Below are positions 44,301 through 58,100 of a stretch of DNA of 64,000 nt, one piece after another. The stretch comes from Serripes groenlandicus (taxonomy: Eukaryota; Mollusca; Bivalvia; Cardiida; Cardiidae). The stretch is from the NCBI GenBank assembly GCA_031761405.1, contig JASEVX010000096.1, positions 620,001 through 684,000 of the forward strand, read 5' to 3'. The position numbers and the translations under genes are program-made. How positions within the stretch are numbered: the stretch's first letter is position 1; each line of letters starts with the position of its first letter. The notes beneath the pieces were generated by a model, which worked only from the letters and a program-made list of their open reading frames with translations, was not told the origin of the DNA and did not search any database.

Positions 44301-47300
44301 TGTATGTTGTACCGACCAGCTCTGCGTTCAGTAAAACAAGTTAATAGCTCATAAAGGACGTTAACGAATAGTATATTTTGTACCGACCAGCTCTGCGTTC
44401 AGTAACACAAGTTAATAGCTCATACAGGACGATAACGAATAGTGTATTTTAGTACCGATCAGCCCTGCATTCAGTAACACAAGTTAATAGCTCATACAGG
44501 ACGTTAACGAATAGTATATTTTGTACCGACCAGCTCTGCGTTCAGTAACACAAGTTAATAGCTCATACAGGACGATAACGAATAGTGTATTTTAGCACCG
44601 ATCAGCCCTGCATTCAGTGAAACAAGTTAATAGCTCATACAGGACGTTAACGAATAGTATATTTTGTACCGACCAGCTCTGCGTTCAGTAACACAAGTTA
44701 ATAGCTCATACAGGACGATAACGAATAGTGTATTTTAGTACCGATCAGTCCTGCATTCAGTGAAACAAGTTAGTAGCTCATAAAGGACATTAACGAATAG
44801 TGTATTTTAGTACCGACCAGCTCTGCGTTCAGTAAAACAAGTTAATAGCTCATACAGGACGTTAACGAATAGTGTATTTTGAACCGACCAGCTCTGCGTT
44901 CAGTAACACAAGTTAGTAGCTCATAAAGGACATTAACGAATAGTGTATTTTAGTACCGATCAGCCCTGCATTCAGTGAAACAAGTTAATAGCTCATACAG
45001 GACGTTAACGAATAGTATATTTTGTACCGACCAGCTCTGCGTTCAGTAACACAAGTTAATAGCTCATACAGGACGATAACGAATAGTGTATTTTAGTACC
45101 AATCAGCCCTGCATTCAGTGAAACAAGTTAATAGCTCATACAGGACGTTAACGAATAGTATATTTTGTACCGACCAGCTCTGCGTTCAGTAACACAAGTT
45201 AATAGCTCATACAGGACGATAACGAATAGTGTATTTTAGTACCGATCAGCCCTGCATTCAGTAACACAAGTTAATAGCTCATACAGGACGTTAACGAATA
45301 GTATATTTTGTACCGACCAGCTCTGCGTTCAGTAACACAAGTTAATAGCTCATACAGGACGATAACGAATAGTGTATTTTAGTACCGATCAGCCCTGCAT
45401 TCAGTGAAACAAGTTAATAGCTCATACAGGACGTTAACGAATATAATATTTTGTACCGACCAGCTCTGCGTTCAGTAACACAAGTTAATAGCTCATACAG
45501 GACGATAACGAATAGTGTATTTTAGTACCGATCAGCCCTGCATTCAGTAACACAAGTTAATAGCTCATACAGGACGTTAACGAATAGTGTATTTTAGTAC
45601 CGACCAGCTCTGCGTTCATTAAAACAAGTTAATAGCTCATACAGGACGTTAACGAATAGTGTATTTTAGTACCGATCGGCTCTGCATTCAGTGAAACAAG
45701 TTAATAGCTCATAAAGGACGTTAACGAATAGTGTATTTTAGTACCGATCAGCCCTGCATTCAGTGAAACAAGTTAATAGCTCATACAGGACGTTAACAAA
45801 TAGTATATTTTGAACCGACCAGCTCTGCGTTCAGTAACACAAGTTAATAGCTCATAAAGGACATTAACGAAAAGTGTATTTTAGTACCGATCAGCCCTGC
45901 ATTCAGTGAAACAAGTTAATAGCTCATACAGGACGTTAACGAATAGTATATTTTGTACCGACCAGCTCTGCGTTCAGTAACACAAGTTAATAGCTCATAC
46001 AGGACGATCACGAATAGTGTATTTTAGTACCGATCAGCCCTGCATTCAGTGAAACAAGTTAATAGCTCATACAGGACGTTAACGAATAGTGTATTTTAGT
46101 ACCGACCAGCTCTGCGTTCAGTAAAACAAGTTAATAGCTCATACAGGACGTTAACGAATAGTGTATTTTAGTACCGATCAGCTCTGCATTCAGTAAAACA
46201 AGTTAATAGCTCATAAAGGACGTTAACGAATAGTGTATTTTAGTACCGATCAGCCCTGCATTCAGTGAAACAAGTTAATAGCTCATACAGGACGTTAACG
46301 AATAGTATATTTTGAACCGACCAGCTCTGCGTTCAGTAACACAAGTTAGTAGCTCATAAATGACATTAACGAATAGTGTATTTTAGTACCGACCAGCTCT
46401 GCGTTCAGTAAAACAAGTTAATAGCTCATACAGGACGTTAACGAATAGTGTATTTTGAACCGACCAGCTCTGCGTTCAGTAACACAAGTTAGTAGCTCAT
46501 AAAGGACATTAACGAATAGTGTATTTTAGTACCGATCAGCCCTGCATTCAGTGAAACAAGTTAATAGCTCATACAGGACGTTAACGAATAGTATATTTTG
46601 TACCGACCAGCTCTGCGTTCAGTAACACAAGTTAATAGCTCATACAGGACGATAACGAATAGTGTATTTTAGTACCGATCAGCCCTGCATTCAGTGAAAC
46701 AAGTTAATAGCTCATACAGGACGTTAACGAATAGTGTATTTTGTAACGACCAGCTCTGCGTTCAGTAAAACAAGTTAATAGCTCATACAGGACGATAACG
46801 AATAGTGTATTTTGTACCGACCAGCTCTGCGTTCAGTAAAACAAGTTAATAGCTCATAAAGGACGTTAACGAATAGTATATTTTGTACCGACCAGCTCTG
46901 CGTTCAGTACCACAAGTTAATAGCTCATACAGGACGATAACGAATAGTGTATTTTAGTACCGATCAGCCCTGCATTCAGTAACACAAGTTAATAGCTCAT
47001 ACAGGACGTTAACGAATAGTATATTTTGTACCGACCAGCTCTGCGTTCAGTAACACAAGTTAATAGCTCATACAGGACGATAACGAATAGTGTATTTTAG
47101 TACCGATCAGCCCTGCATTCAGTGAAACAAGTTAATAGCTCATACAGGACGTTAACGAATAGTGTATTTTGTACCGACCAGCTCTGCGTTCAGTAACACA
47201 AGTTAATAGCTCATACAGGACGATAACGAATAGTGTATTTTAGTACCGATCAGCCATGCATTCAGTAACACAAGTTAATAGCTCATACAGGACGTTAACG

Positions 47301-48250
47301 AATAGTGTATTTTAGTACCGACCAGCTCGGCGTTCAGTAAAACAAGTTAATAGCTCATACAGGACGTTAACGAATAGTGTATTTTGAACCGACCAACTCT
47401 GCGTTCAGTAACACAAGTTAGTAGCTCATAAAGGACATTAACGAATAGTGTATTTTAGTACCGATCAGCCCTGCATTCAGTGAAACAAGTTAATAGCTCA
47501 TACAGGACGTTAACAAATAGTATATTTTGTACCGACCAGCTCTGCGTTCAGTAACACAAGTTAATAGCTCATACAGGACGATAACGAATAGTGTATTTTA
47601 GTACCGATCAGCCCTGCATTCAGTGAAACAAGTTAATAGCTCATACAGGACGTTAACGAATAGTGTATTTTGTACCGACCAGCTCTGCGTTCAGTAAAAC
47701 AAGTTAATAGCTCATACAGGACGATAACGAATAGTGTATGTTGTACCGACCAGCTCTGCGTTCAGTAAAACAAGTTAATAGCTCATAAAGGACGTTAACG
47801 AATAGTATATTTTGTACCGACCAGCTCTGCGTTCAGTAACACAAGTTAATAGCTCATACAGGACGATAACGAATAGTGTATTTTAGTACCGATCAGCCCT
47901 GCATTCAGTAACACAAGTTAATAGCTCATACAGGACGTTAACGAATAGTATATTTTGTACCGACCAGCTCTGCGTTCAGTAACACAAGTTAATAGCTCAT
48001 ACAGGACGATAACGAATAGTGTATTTTAGCACCGATCAGCCCTGCATTCAGTGAAACAAGTTAATAGCTCATACAGGACGTTAACGAATAGTATATTTTG
48101 TACCGACCAGCTCTGCGTTCAGTAACACAAGTTAATAGCTCATACAGGACGATAACGAATAGTGTATTTTAGTACCGATCAGTCCTGCATTCAGTGAAAC
48201 AAGTTAGTAGCTCATAAAGGACATTAACGAATAGTGTATTTTAGTACCGA
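41400..48250. repeat. 3,434-bp higher-order repeat, two near-identical copies (48 monomers each)
   Basis: Rare variants recur at exactly 3,434 bp: TAACGAATATAATATT at 42001 and 45435, CGATCACGAA at 42571 and 46005, GCTCGGCGTT at 43891 and 47325, CAGTACCACA at 43471 and 46905, TGTATGTTGT at 44301 and 47735. The junction between copies is near 44835. Copy 2 diverges near 48250. Confidence 0.93.
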
Positions 48251-48659
48251 TCAGCCCTGCATTCAGTGAAACAAGTTAATAGCTCATACAGGACGTTAAC
48301 GAATAGTATATTTTGTACCGACCAGCTCTGCGTTCAGTAACACAAGTTAATAGCTCATACAGGACGATAACGAATAGTGTATTTTAGTACCGATCAGCCC
48401 TGCATTCAGTAACACAAGTTAATAGCTCATACAGGACGATAACGAATAGTATATTTTGTACCGACCAGCTCTGCGTTCAGTAACACAAGTTAATAGCTCA
48501 TAAAGGACATTAACGAATAGTGTATTTTAGTACCGATCAGCCCTGCATTCAGTGAAACAAGTTAATAGCTCATACAGGACGATAACGAATAGTGTATTTT
48601 AGTACCGATCAGCCCTGCATTCAGTGAAACAAGTTAATAGCTCATACAGGACGTTAACG

Positions 48660-51600
48660 AATAGTGTATTTTGTACCGATCAGCTCTGCGTTCAGGAAAA
48701 CAAGTTAATAGCTCATAAAGGACGTTAATGAATAGTGTATTTTGTACCGACCAGCTCTGCGTTCAGTAAAACAAGTTAATAGCTCATACAGGACGTTAAC
48801 GAATAGTGTATGTTATTACCGATCAGTCCTGCATTCAGTGAAACAAGCTAGTAGCTCATAAAGGGCGTTAATAAATAGTGTATTTTGTACCGATCAGCCC
48901 TGCGTTCAGTAAAACAAGTTAGAAACTAATAAAGGACGTTAATGAATAGTGTCTGTTGTACCAATCAGCCCTGTGTTAATTAAAACTAGTTAGTAACTCA
49001 TAAAGGACGTTAACGAATAGTGTATTTTAGTACCGATCAGCCCTGTGTATAGTTAAACTAGTTAGTAGCTTATACATGACGTTAACGAATAGTGTATTTT
49101 GTACATATCATCGCTGCGTTCAGTTAAACAAGTTAATAGCTCATACAGGACGTTAACGAATAGTATATTTTGTACCGACCAGCTCTGCGTTCAGTAACAC
49201 AAGTTAATAGCTCATACAGGACGATAACGAATAGTGTATTTTAGTACAGATCAGCCCTGCATTCAGTAACACAAGTTAATAGCTCATACAGGACGTTAAC
49301 GAATAGTGTATTTTAGTACCGACCAGCTCTGCGTTCAGTAAAACAAGTTAATAGCTCATACAGGACGTTAACGAATAGTGTATTTTGAACCGACCAACTC
49401 TGCGTTCAGTAACACAAGTTAATAGCTCATACAGGACGATAACGAATAGTGTATTTTAGTACCGATCAGCCCTGCATTCAGTAACACAAGTTAATAGCTC
49501 ATACAGGACGATAACGAATAGTATATTTTGTACCGACCAGCTCTGCGTTCAGTAACACAAGTTAATAGCTCATAAAGGACATTAACGAATAGTGTATTTT
49601 AGTACCGATCAGCCCTGCATTCAGTGAAACAAGTTAATAGCTCATACAGGACGATAACGAATAGTGTATTTTAGTACCGATCAGCCCTGCATTCAGTGAA
49701 ACAAGTTAATAGCTCATACAGGACGTTAACGAATAGTGTATTTTGTACCGATCAGCTCTGCGTTCAGAAAAACAAGTTAATAGCTCATAAAGGACGTTAA
49801 TGAATAGTGTATTTTGTACCGACCAGCTCTGCGTTCAGTAAAACAAGTTAATAGCTCATACAGGACGTTAACGAATAGTGTATGTTATTACCGATCAGTC
49901 CTGCATTCAGTGAAACAAGCTAGTAGCTCATAAAGGGCGTTAATAAATAGTGTATTTTGTACCGATCAGCCCTGCGTTCAGTAAAACAAGTTAGAAACTA
50001 ATAAAGGACGTTAATGAATAGTGTCTGTTGTACCAATCAGCCCTGTGTTAATTAAAACTAGTTAGTAACTCATAAAGGACGTTAACGAATAGTGTATTTT
50101 AGTACCGATCAGCCCTGTGTATAGTTAAACTAGTTAGTAGCTTATACATGACGTTAACGAATAGTGTATTTTGTACATATCATCGCTGCGTTCAGTTAAA
50201 CAAGTTAATAGCTCATACAGGACGTTAACGAATAGTATATTTTGTACCGACCAGCTCTGCGTTCAGTAACACAAGTTAATAGCTCATACAGGACGATAAC
50301 GAATAGTGTATTTTAGTACAGATCAGCCCTGCATTCAGTAACACAAGTTAATAGCTCATACAGGACGTTAACGAATAGTGTATTTTAGTACCGACCAGCT
50401 CTGCGTTCAGTAAAACAAGTTAATAGCTCATACAGGACGTTAACGAATAGTGTATTTTGAACCGACCAACTCTGCGTTCAGTAACACAAGTTAGTAGCTC
50501 ATAAAGGACATTAACGAATAGTGTATTTTAGTACCGATCAGCCCTGCATTCAGTGAAACAAGTTAATAGCTCATACAGGACGTTAACGAATAGTATATTT
50601 TGTACCGACCAGCTCTGCGTTCAGTAACACAAGTTAATAGCTCATACAGGACGATAACGAATAGTGTATTTTAGTACCGATCAGCACTACATTCAGTGAA
50701 ACAAGTTAATAGCTCATACAGGACGTTAACGAATAGTGTATTTTGTACCGACCAGCTCTGCGTTCAGTAAAACAAGTTAATAGCTCATACAGGACGATAA
50801 CGAATAGTGTATGTTGTACCGACCAGCTCTGCGTTCAGTAAAACAAGTTAATAGCTCATAAAGGACGTTAACGAATAGTATATTTTGTACCGACCAGCTC
50901 TGCGTTCAGTAACACAAGTTAATAGCTCATACAGGACGATAACGAATAGTGTATTTTAGTACCGATCAGCCCTGCATTCAGTAACACAAGTTAATAGCTC
51001 ATACAGGAAGTTAACGAATAGTATATTTTGTACCGACCAGCTCTGCGTTCAGTAACACAAGTTAATAGCTCATACAGGACGATAACGAATAGTGTATTTT
51101 AGTACCGATCAGCCCTGCATTCAGTGAAACAAGTTAATAGCTCATACAGGACGTTAACGAATAGTATATTTTGAACCGACCAGCTCTGCGTTCAGTAACA
51201 CAAGTTAATAGCTCATACAGGACGATAACGAATAGTGTATTTTAGTACCGATCAGTCCTGCATTCAGTGAAACAAGTTAGTGGCTCATAAAGGACATTAA
51301 CGAATAGTGTATTTTAGTACCGATCAGCCCTGCATTCAGTGAAACAAGTTAATAGCTCATACAGGACGTTAACGAATAGTATATTTTGTACCGACCAGCT
51401 CTGCGTTCAGTAACACAAGTTAATAGCTCATACAGGACGATAACGAATAGTGTATTGTAGTACCGATCAGCCCTGCATTCAGTAACACAAGTTAATAGCT
51501 CATACAGGACGATAACGAATAGTGTATTTTAGTTCCGATCAGCCCTGCATTCAGTGAAACAAGTTAATAGCTCATACAGGACGTTAACGAATAGTGTATT

Positions 51601-51990
51601 TTGTACCGACCAGCTCTGCGTTCAGTAAAACAAGTTAATAGCTCATACAGGACGTTAACGAATAGTATATGTTATTACCGATCAGTCCTGCATTCAGTGA
51701 AACAAGCTAGTAGCTCATAAAGGGCGTTAATAAATAGTGTATTTTGTACCGATCAGCCCTGCGTTCAGTAAAACAAGTTAGAAACTAATAAAGGACGTTA
51801 ATGAATAGTGTCTGTTGTACCAATCAGCCCTGTGTTAATTAAAACTAGTTAGTAACTCATAAAGGACGTTAACGAATAGTGTATTTTAGTACCGATCAGC
51901 CCTGTGTATAGTTAAACTAGTTAGTAGCTTATACATGACGTTAACGAATACCATCGCTGCGTTCAGTTAAACAAGTTAGTAGCTCTTTTA
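48660..51990. repeat. Second higher-order repeat, three copies of a block with diverged monomers
   Basis: GTTATTACCGATCAGTCCTG followed by AGAAACTAATAAAGGACG and GTACATATCATCGCTGCG-type monomers occurs at 48812, 49884 and 51671. Spacings are 1,072 bp (15 monomers) and 1,787 bp (25 monomers). The third copy is cut at the array end. Confidence 0.92.
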
Positions 51991-52139
51991 AAAAGGACTG
52001 TATACTGTATATTGTACCGATCAGCTCTTGTCTAATAACATATAGAGAGATGTATATACATCCAATCCGGGAGTCCTCCCTTTCAGAGCGATTTATGTAC
52101 AGGCTGTCCTAACTTGGCCGCTTCTATGTAATCGCTCCG

Positions 52140-52345
52140 TTTTCATCATTTATTTCAGTCATATCACGGCTTCCAAATCACCTACTCATGTGTTTTCTAG
52201 CTTGCTCACCCCAGTTCTCCACACGACATACGTTTCAAACAGCCCACTGGTGCAAGACCGATGACGCTTGTCACAGTGACGTTTGCCCAACGTCTGAAAG
52301 AATGTTTGCCGGGCTTGAATTTGAACAAACATCCCCTGGATTGCT
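52140..52345 (-). mobile_element. tRNA-derived SINE, minus orientation, degenerate head
   Basis: The plus strand starts with the inverted tail (TTTATTTCAGTCATATCACG), then the body GACCGATGACGCTTGTCACA and CCAACGTCTGAAAGAATGTT. It ends with GCCGGGCTTGAATTTGAACA, a decayed B box. It abuts the satellite's 3' edge. Confidence 0.65.
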
Positions 52346-52454
52346 AGACCTGAAATTCGCCCTAGTCTGCAATACTTTTGAAAAACGTAATTCTTCTCCG
52401 CAAATGTTGCTGAAATAGAACTTGAGTGTCAAAGAGTATGTATGTCGACTAAGG

Positions 52455-52468
52455 CCCCCCCCCCCCCC
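52455..52468. repeat. Poly(C) run of 14
   Basis: Homopolymer C tract in otherwise AT-rich DNA. The exact length may be unreliable in an assembly. Confidence 0.95.
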
Positions 52469-52854
52469 ATTCTGACCTATCTGTTACGGTCATCAACAGT
52501 TGACTAAATCCGCCGCTAGTGTTCAAAGAGTTAGAATAGGGGTTATTTAATGTTACTTTAAATGTAGGGAATACACCGAGTTGTATTGACTGACAATGAG
52601 CGGATCATGGCACGCCACACCAACTTGCCATTTATGATTGTCGCCAGTACGATTGTACATATAGGACGACATATAATGAAGCCAGTATATTTCTCTCGGG
52701 AATGGGGTATCGAGTTATGCAAGCAGAGATTTAGCGAATAGACCAAGGAAACTATAACAGTAAATAGAGTACAAATGTGAAAATGAATTTAATCAATCTG
52801 AGATATTGTTTAGGTTGATTGGACGTAATTACGACAATAACAGAGAGAGAGATG
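52469..52854. other. Spacer without recognisable feature
   Basis: No gene was recognised. Confidence 0.45.
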
Positions 52855-54225
52855 CCGTTGGTATGTCAATGACGTAATACCTTGTTAGTCGGCTGTGGAA
52901 GTATGTCAATGACGTAATACCCAGTGAGTCGGCTGTGGGTGTATGTCAATGACGTTATACCTAGTTAGTCGGCTGTGGATGTATGTCAATGACGTAATAC
53001 CTAGTTAGTCGGTTGTGGATGTATGTCAATGACGTAATACCTAGTTAGTCGGCTGTGGATGTATGTCAATGACGTAATACCTAGTTAGTCGGCTGTGTAT
53101 GTATGTCAATGACGTAATACCTAGTTAGTCGGCTGTGGGTGTATGTCAATGACGTAATACCCAGTGAGTCGGCTGTGGATGTATGTCAATGACGTAATAC
53201 CTAGTTAGTCGGCTGTGGATGTATGTCAATGACGTAATACCTAGTTAGTCGGCTGTGGGTGTATGTCAAGGACGTAATACCGAGTGAGTCGGCTGTGGGT
53301 GTATGTCAATGACGTAATACCTAGTTAGTCGGTTGTGGGTGTATATCAATGCCGCAATACCTAGTTAGTCGGCTGTGGGTGTATGTCAATGACGTAATAC
53401 CTAGTTAGTCGGCTGTGGATGTATGTCAATGACGTAATACATAGTTTGTCGATGTGGGTGTATGTCAATGACGTAATACCTAGTTAGTCGGCTGTGGGTG
53501 TATGTCAATGACGTAATACCTAGTTAGTCGGCTGTGGGTGTATGTATGTCAATGACGTAAAACCTAGTTAGTCGGCTGTGGATGTATGTCAATGACGTAA
53601 TACCTAGTTAGTCGGCTGTGGATGTATGTCAATGACGTAATACCTAGTTAGTCGGCTGTGGGTGTATGTCAATGACGTAATACCTAGTTAGTCAGCTGTG
53701 GGTGTATGTCAATGACGTAATACCTAGTTAGTCGACTGTGGGTGTATGTCAATGACGTAATACCCAGTGAGTCGGCTGTGGATGTATGTCAATGACGTAA
53801 TACCTAGTTAGTCGGCTGTGGCTGTATGTCAATGACGTAATACCTAGTTAGTCGGCTGTGGATGTATGCCAATGACGTAATACCTAGTTAGTCGGCTGTG
53901 GATGTATGTCAATGACGTAATACCTTGTTAGTCGGCTGTGGTTGTATATCAATGACGTAATACCTAGTTAGTCGGCTGTGGATGTATGTCAATGACGTAA
54001 TACCTAGTTAGTCGGCTGTGGGTGTATGTCAATGACGTAATACCTAGTTAGTCGGCTGAGGATGTATGTCAATGACGTAATACCTAGTTAGTCGGCTGTG
54101 GTTGTATATCAATGACGTAATACCTAGTTAGTCGGCTGTCGATGTATGTCAATGACGTAATACCTAGTTAGTCGGCTGTGGGTGTATGTCAATGACGTAA
54201 TACCCAGTGAGTCGGGTGTGGGTGT
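52855..54225. repeat. 40-bp minisatellite, about 34 copies, each with TGACGTAA
   Basis: Unit: GTATGTCAATGACGTAATAC then CTAGTTAGTCGGCTGTGGAT. Spacing is exactly 40 bp apart from one 39-bp unit near 53450 and one 44-bp unit near 53545 (extra GTAT). Nearly every unit keeps ATGACGTAAT. Main variants are CTAGTTAG/CCAGTGAG and GGAT/GGGT. Confidence 0.97.
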
Positions 54226-54275
54226 GCAGGCTGACAACGCCCATAGGCTGATCGGTTTCCGGTCAAACCAAACAG

Positions 54276-54278
<3 letters not shown>

Positions 54279-54310
<32 letters not shown>
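54279..54310. repeat. (AT)n microsatellite
   Basis: About 16 uninterrupted AT units. Confidence 0.97.
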
Positions 54311-54313
<3 letters not shown>

Positions 54314-55144
54314 GTCCGTGGTGCGCCCGATAACCATGACAGTTAATGCACACATTGTTGATATAGAGCAAAGCGGGGGCACATGCATACATGGTGGTTG
54401 TCCGAGATTGAAAATGATAAAAACGCAAAATGAGTAATAGCACGTTTAAGTCTGCCGTATGTAGAATTCCATATCATCCTACCGAGTTCCTTACTGTATA
54501 AATCGTGTGATTGATTTGATAGTTTAATTAAAGTCGATAAGCAGACGGTTCAATGAATTAGTTCAAATTCTTTGATAACCTATAATTGGATTGTTCTCAT
54601 AAAAAATAAAGTAGTGTATTATTTTAAGAATGTTATATTTTGAATTTGAATTATAGGGTTTGAAATTTACTTTTTTTAATGTTGTTATAGAAGCATGCTG
54701 CTAGTATACACGTGGCTTACGACTTAGGCTATATGTGTAATATTTTGACTTAGGTTGTCTTCGTGTCAGAAGTGTATGCGGAATAAACATAAATAAACAT
54801 AAATGAACATAAATAAATGTCTAGATATGATTGACAGCAGGGGCCTTATTTTCGATACATTGTCCGATTAGACGTAGCTTGCATGTTAGAAGTGGAATTT
54901 AATAAGTTTGTGTAAAGAAGGGTTCTTCACGCAACTGTCCTGTATCTAACATGTGTTATACAACCCACCATGTCCGTTTAAGGAGGGGATGCTGTATGCA
55001 AGGTCACGCTAATGGGTAAGGATTTTGAACTTAGATACATGGAAAGCAATGTTGATTGGAAGCCTAATGTGGTTGTAGAAGAAAGATATCCATCGTAAAA
55101 ACAGATCATTTCAGATTAACACTAATCAGTGTCACACATTGGCA
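54311..55144. other. Unannotated spacer
   Basis: AT-rich sequence with a short ATAAACATAAATAAACATAA repeat near 54785. No gene was recognised. Confidence 0.5.
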
Positions 55145-58100
55145 GTAGAAAATGTGCAATTTGGTAATAAAGATGTTCAATGTATACGCTTTAGCAAGCA
55201 ATTCGGTAATAAAGACGTTCAATGTATACACTGTAGCAAGCAATTCAGTAATAAAGACGTTTAATGTATACGCTGTAGCAAGCAATTCAGTAATAAAGAC
55301 GTTTAATGTATACGCTGTAGCAAGCAATTCAGTAATAAAGACGTTTAATGTATACGCTGTAGCAAGCAATTCAGTAATAAAGACGTTCAATGTATATGCT
55401 GTAGCAAGCAATTCAGTAATAAAGACGTTTAATGTATACGCTGTAGCAAGTACATCGGTAATAAAGACGTTCAATGTATACGCTGTCGCAAGCAATTCGG
55501 TAATAACGACGTTCATTGTATACACTGTAGCAAGCAATTCAGTAATAAAGACGTTCAATGTATACACTGTCGCAATTAATTCGGTAATAAAGACGTTCAA
55601 TGTATACGCTGTGGCAAGCAATTCAGTAATAAAGACGTTCAATGTATGCGCTGTAGCAGGCAATTCAGTAATAAAGACGTTTAATGTATACGCTGTAGCA
55701 GGCAATTCAGTAATAAAGACGTTTAATGTATACGCTGTAGCAAGCAATTCAGTAATAAAGACGTTCAATGTATACACTGTAGCAAGCAATTCAGTAATAA
55801 AGACGTTCAATGTATACGCTGTAGCAAGCAATTCAGTAATAAAGACGTTCAATGTATACACTGTAGCAAGCAATTCAGTAATAAAGACGTTCAATGTATA
55901 CGCTGTAGCAAGCAATTCGGTAATAAAGACGTTCAATGTATACGCTGTAGCAAGAAATTCAGTAATAAAGACGTTCAATGTATACAATGTAGCAAGCAAT
56001 TCAGTAATAAAGACGTTCAATGTATACACTGTAGCAAGCAATTCGGTAATAAAGACGTTCAATGTATACACTGTAGCAAGCAATTCGGTAATAAAGACGT
56101 TCAATGTATACGCTGTAGCAAGCAATTCAGTAATAAAGACGTTCAATGTATACGCTGTAGCAAGCAATTCAGTAATAAAGACGTTCAATGTATACACTGT
56201 AGCAAGCAATTCGGTAATAAAGACGTTCAATGTATACGCTGTAGCAAGCAATTCAGTAATAAAGACGTTCAATGTATACGCTGTCGCAAGCAATTCGGTA
56301 ATAAAGACGTTCAATGTATACGCTGTAGCAAGCAATTCAGTAATAAAGACGTTCAATGTATACGCTGTAGCAAGCAATTCAGTAATAAAGACGTTTAATG
56401 TATACACTGTAGCAAGCAATTCAGTAATACAGACGTTCAATGTATACGCTGTAGCAAGCAATTCAGTAATAAAGACGTTTAATGTATACGCTGTAGCAAG
56501 CAATTCAGTAATAAAGACGTTCAATGTATACACTGTAGTAAGCAATTCAGTAATAAAGATGTTCAATGTATACGCTGTAGCAAGCAATTCGGTAATAAAG
56601 ACGTTCAATGTATACCCTGTAGCAAGCAGTTCAGTAATAAAGACGTTTAATGTAAACGCTGTAGCAAGCAATTCAGTAATAAAGACGTTCAATGTATACG
56701 CTGTATCAAGCCATTCAGTAATAAAGACGTTCAATGTATACACTGTAGCAAGCAATTCGGTAATAAAGACGTTCAATGTATACACTGTAGCAAGCAATTC
56801 GGTAATAAAGACGTTCAATGTATACGCTGGTGCAAGCAATTCGGTAATAAAGACGTTCAATGTATACGCTGGTGCAAGCAATTCGGTAATAAAGACGTTC
56901 AATGTATACACTGTAGCAAGTAATTCACTAATAAAGACGTTCACTGTATACACTGTAGCAAGTAATTCGGTAATAAAGACGTTCAATGTATACACTGTAG
57001 CAAGCAATTCAGTAATAAAGACGTTCAATGTATACGCTGTAGCAAGCAATTTAGTAATAAAGACGTTCAATGTATACACTGTAGCAAGCAATTCAGTAAT
57101 AAAGACGTTCAATGTATACACTGTAACAAGCAATTCAGTAATAAAGACATTCAATGTATACGTTGTAGCAAGCAATTCAGTAATAAAGACGTTCAATGTA
57201 TACAATGTAGCAAGCAATTCAGTAATAAAGACGTTCACTGTATACACTGTAGCAAGCATTTCAGTAATAAAGACGTTCAATGTATACATTGTAGCAAGCA
57301 ATTCGGTAATAAAGACGTTCAATGTATACGCTGGTGCAAGCAATTCGGTAATAAAGACGTTCAATGTATACGCTGGTGCAAGCAATTCGGTAATAAAGAC
57401 GTTCAATGTATACACTGTAGCAAGTAATTCAGTAATAAATACGTTCACTGTATACACTGTTGCAAGTAATTCGGTAATAAAGACGTTCAATGTATACACT
57501 GTAGCAAGCAATTCAGTAATAAAGACGTTCAATGTATACGCTGTAGCAAGCAATTCAGTAATAAAGACGTTCAATGTATACGCTGTAGCAAGCAATTCAG
57601 TAATAAAGACGTTCAATGTATACACTGTAACAAGCAATTCAGTAATAAAGACATTCAATGTATACGCTGTAGCAAGCAATTCAGTAATAAAGACGTTCAA
57701 TGTATACAATGTAGCAAGCAATTCAGTAATAAAGACGTTCACTGTATACACTGTAGCAAGCAATTCAGTAATAAAGACGTTCAATGTATACGCTGTAGCA
57801 AGCAATTCAGTAATAAAGACGTTCAATGTATACACTGTAACAAGCAATTCAGTAATAAAGACATTCAATGTATACGCTGTAGCAAGCAATTCAGTAATAA
57901 AGACGTTCAATGTATACACTGTAGCAAGCAATTCGGTAATAAAGACGTTCAATGTATACATTGTAGCAAGCAATTCGGTAATAAAGACATTCAATGTATA
58001 CACTGTAGCAAGCAATTCGGTAATAAAGACGTTCAATATATACACTGTAGCAAGCAATTCAGTAATAAAGACGTTCAATGTATACGCTGTAGCAAGCAAT

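Larger units (their letters stand above)
41035..52020. repeat. 11-kb satellite array of 71-72-bp monomers, about 153 copies
   Basis: Monomer: AACAAGTTAATAGCTCATAC, AGGACGTTAACGAATAGTGT, ATTTTAGTACCGATCAGCCC, TGCATTCAGTG. The one-base length difference is TTTTGTACC (71) against TTTTAGTACC (72). Two main types alternate over long stretches, ACCGACCAGCTCTGCG with GTAACAC and ACCGATCAGCCCTGCA with GTGAAAC, making a dimer of about 143 bp. Edge monomers (41.03-41.2 and 51.7-52.0 kb) are most diverged. Stop codons in every frame make it non-coding. Confidence 0.98.

Noticed and set aside
41035..52020. CRISPR-like array of regular repeats
   Set aside because: Head-to-tail satellite without unique spacers, in a eukaryotic genome.
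52188..52418. 76-codon plus-strand frame
   Set aside because: Runs antisense through a SINE.
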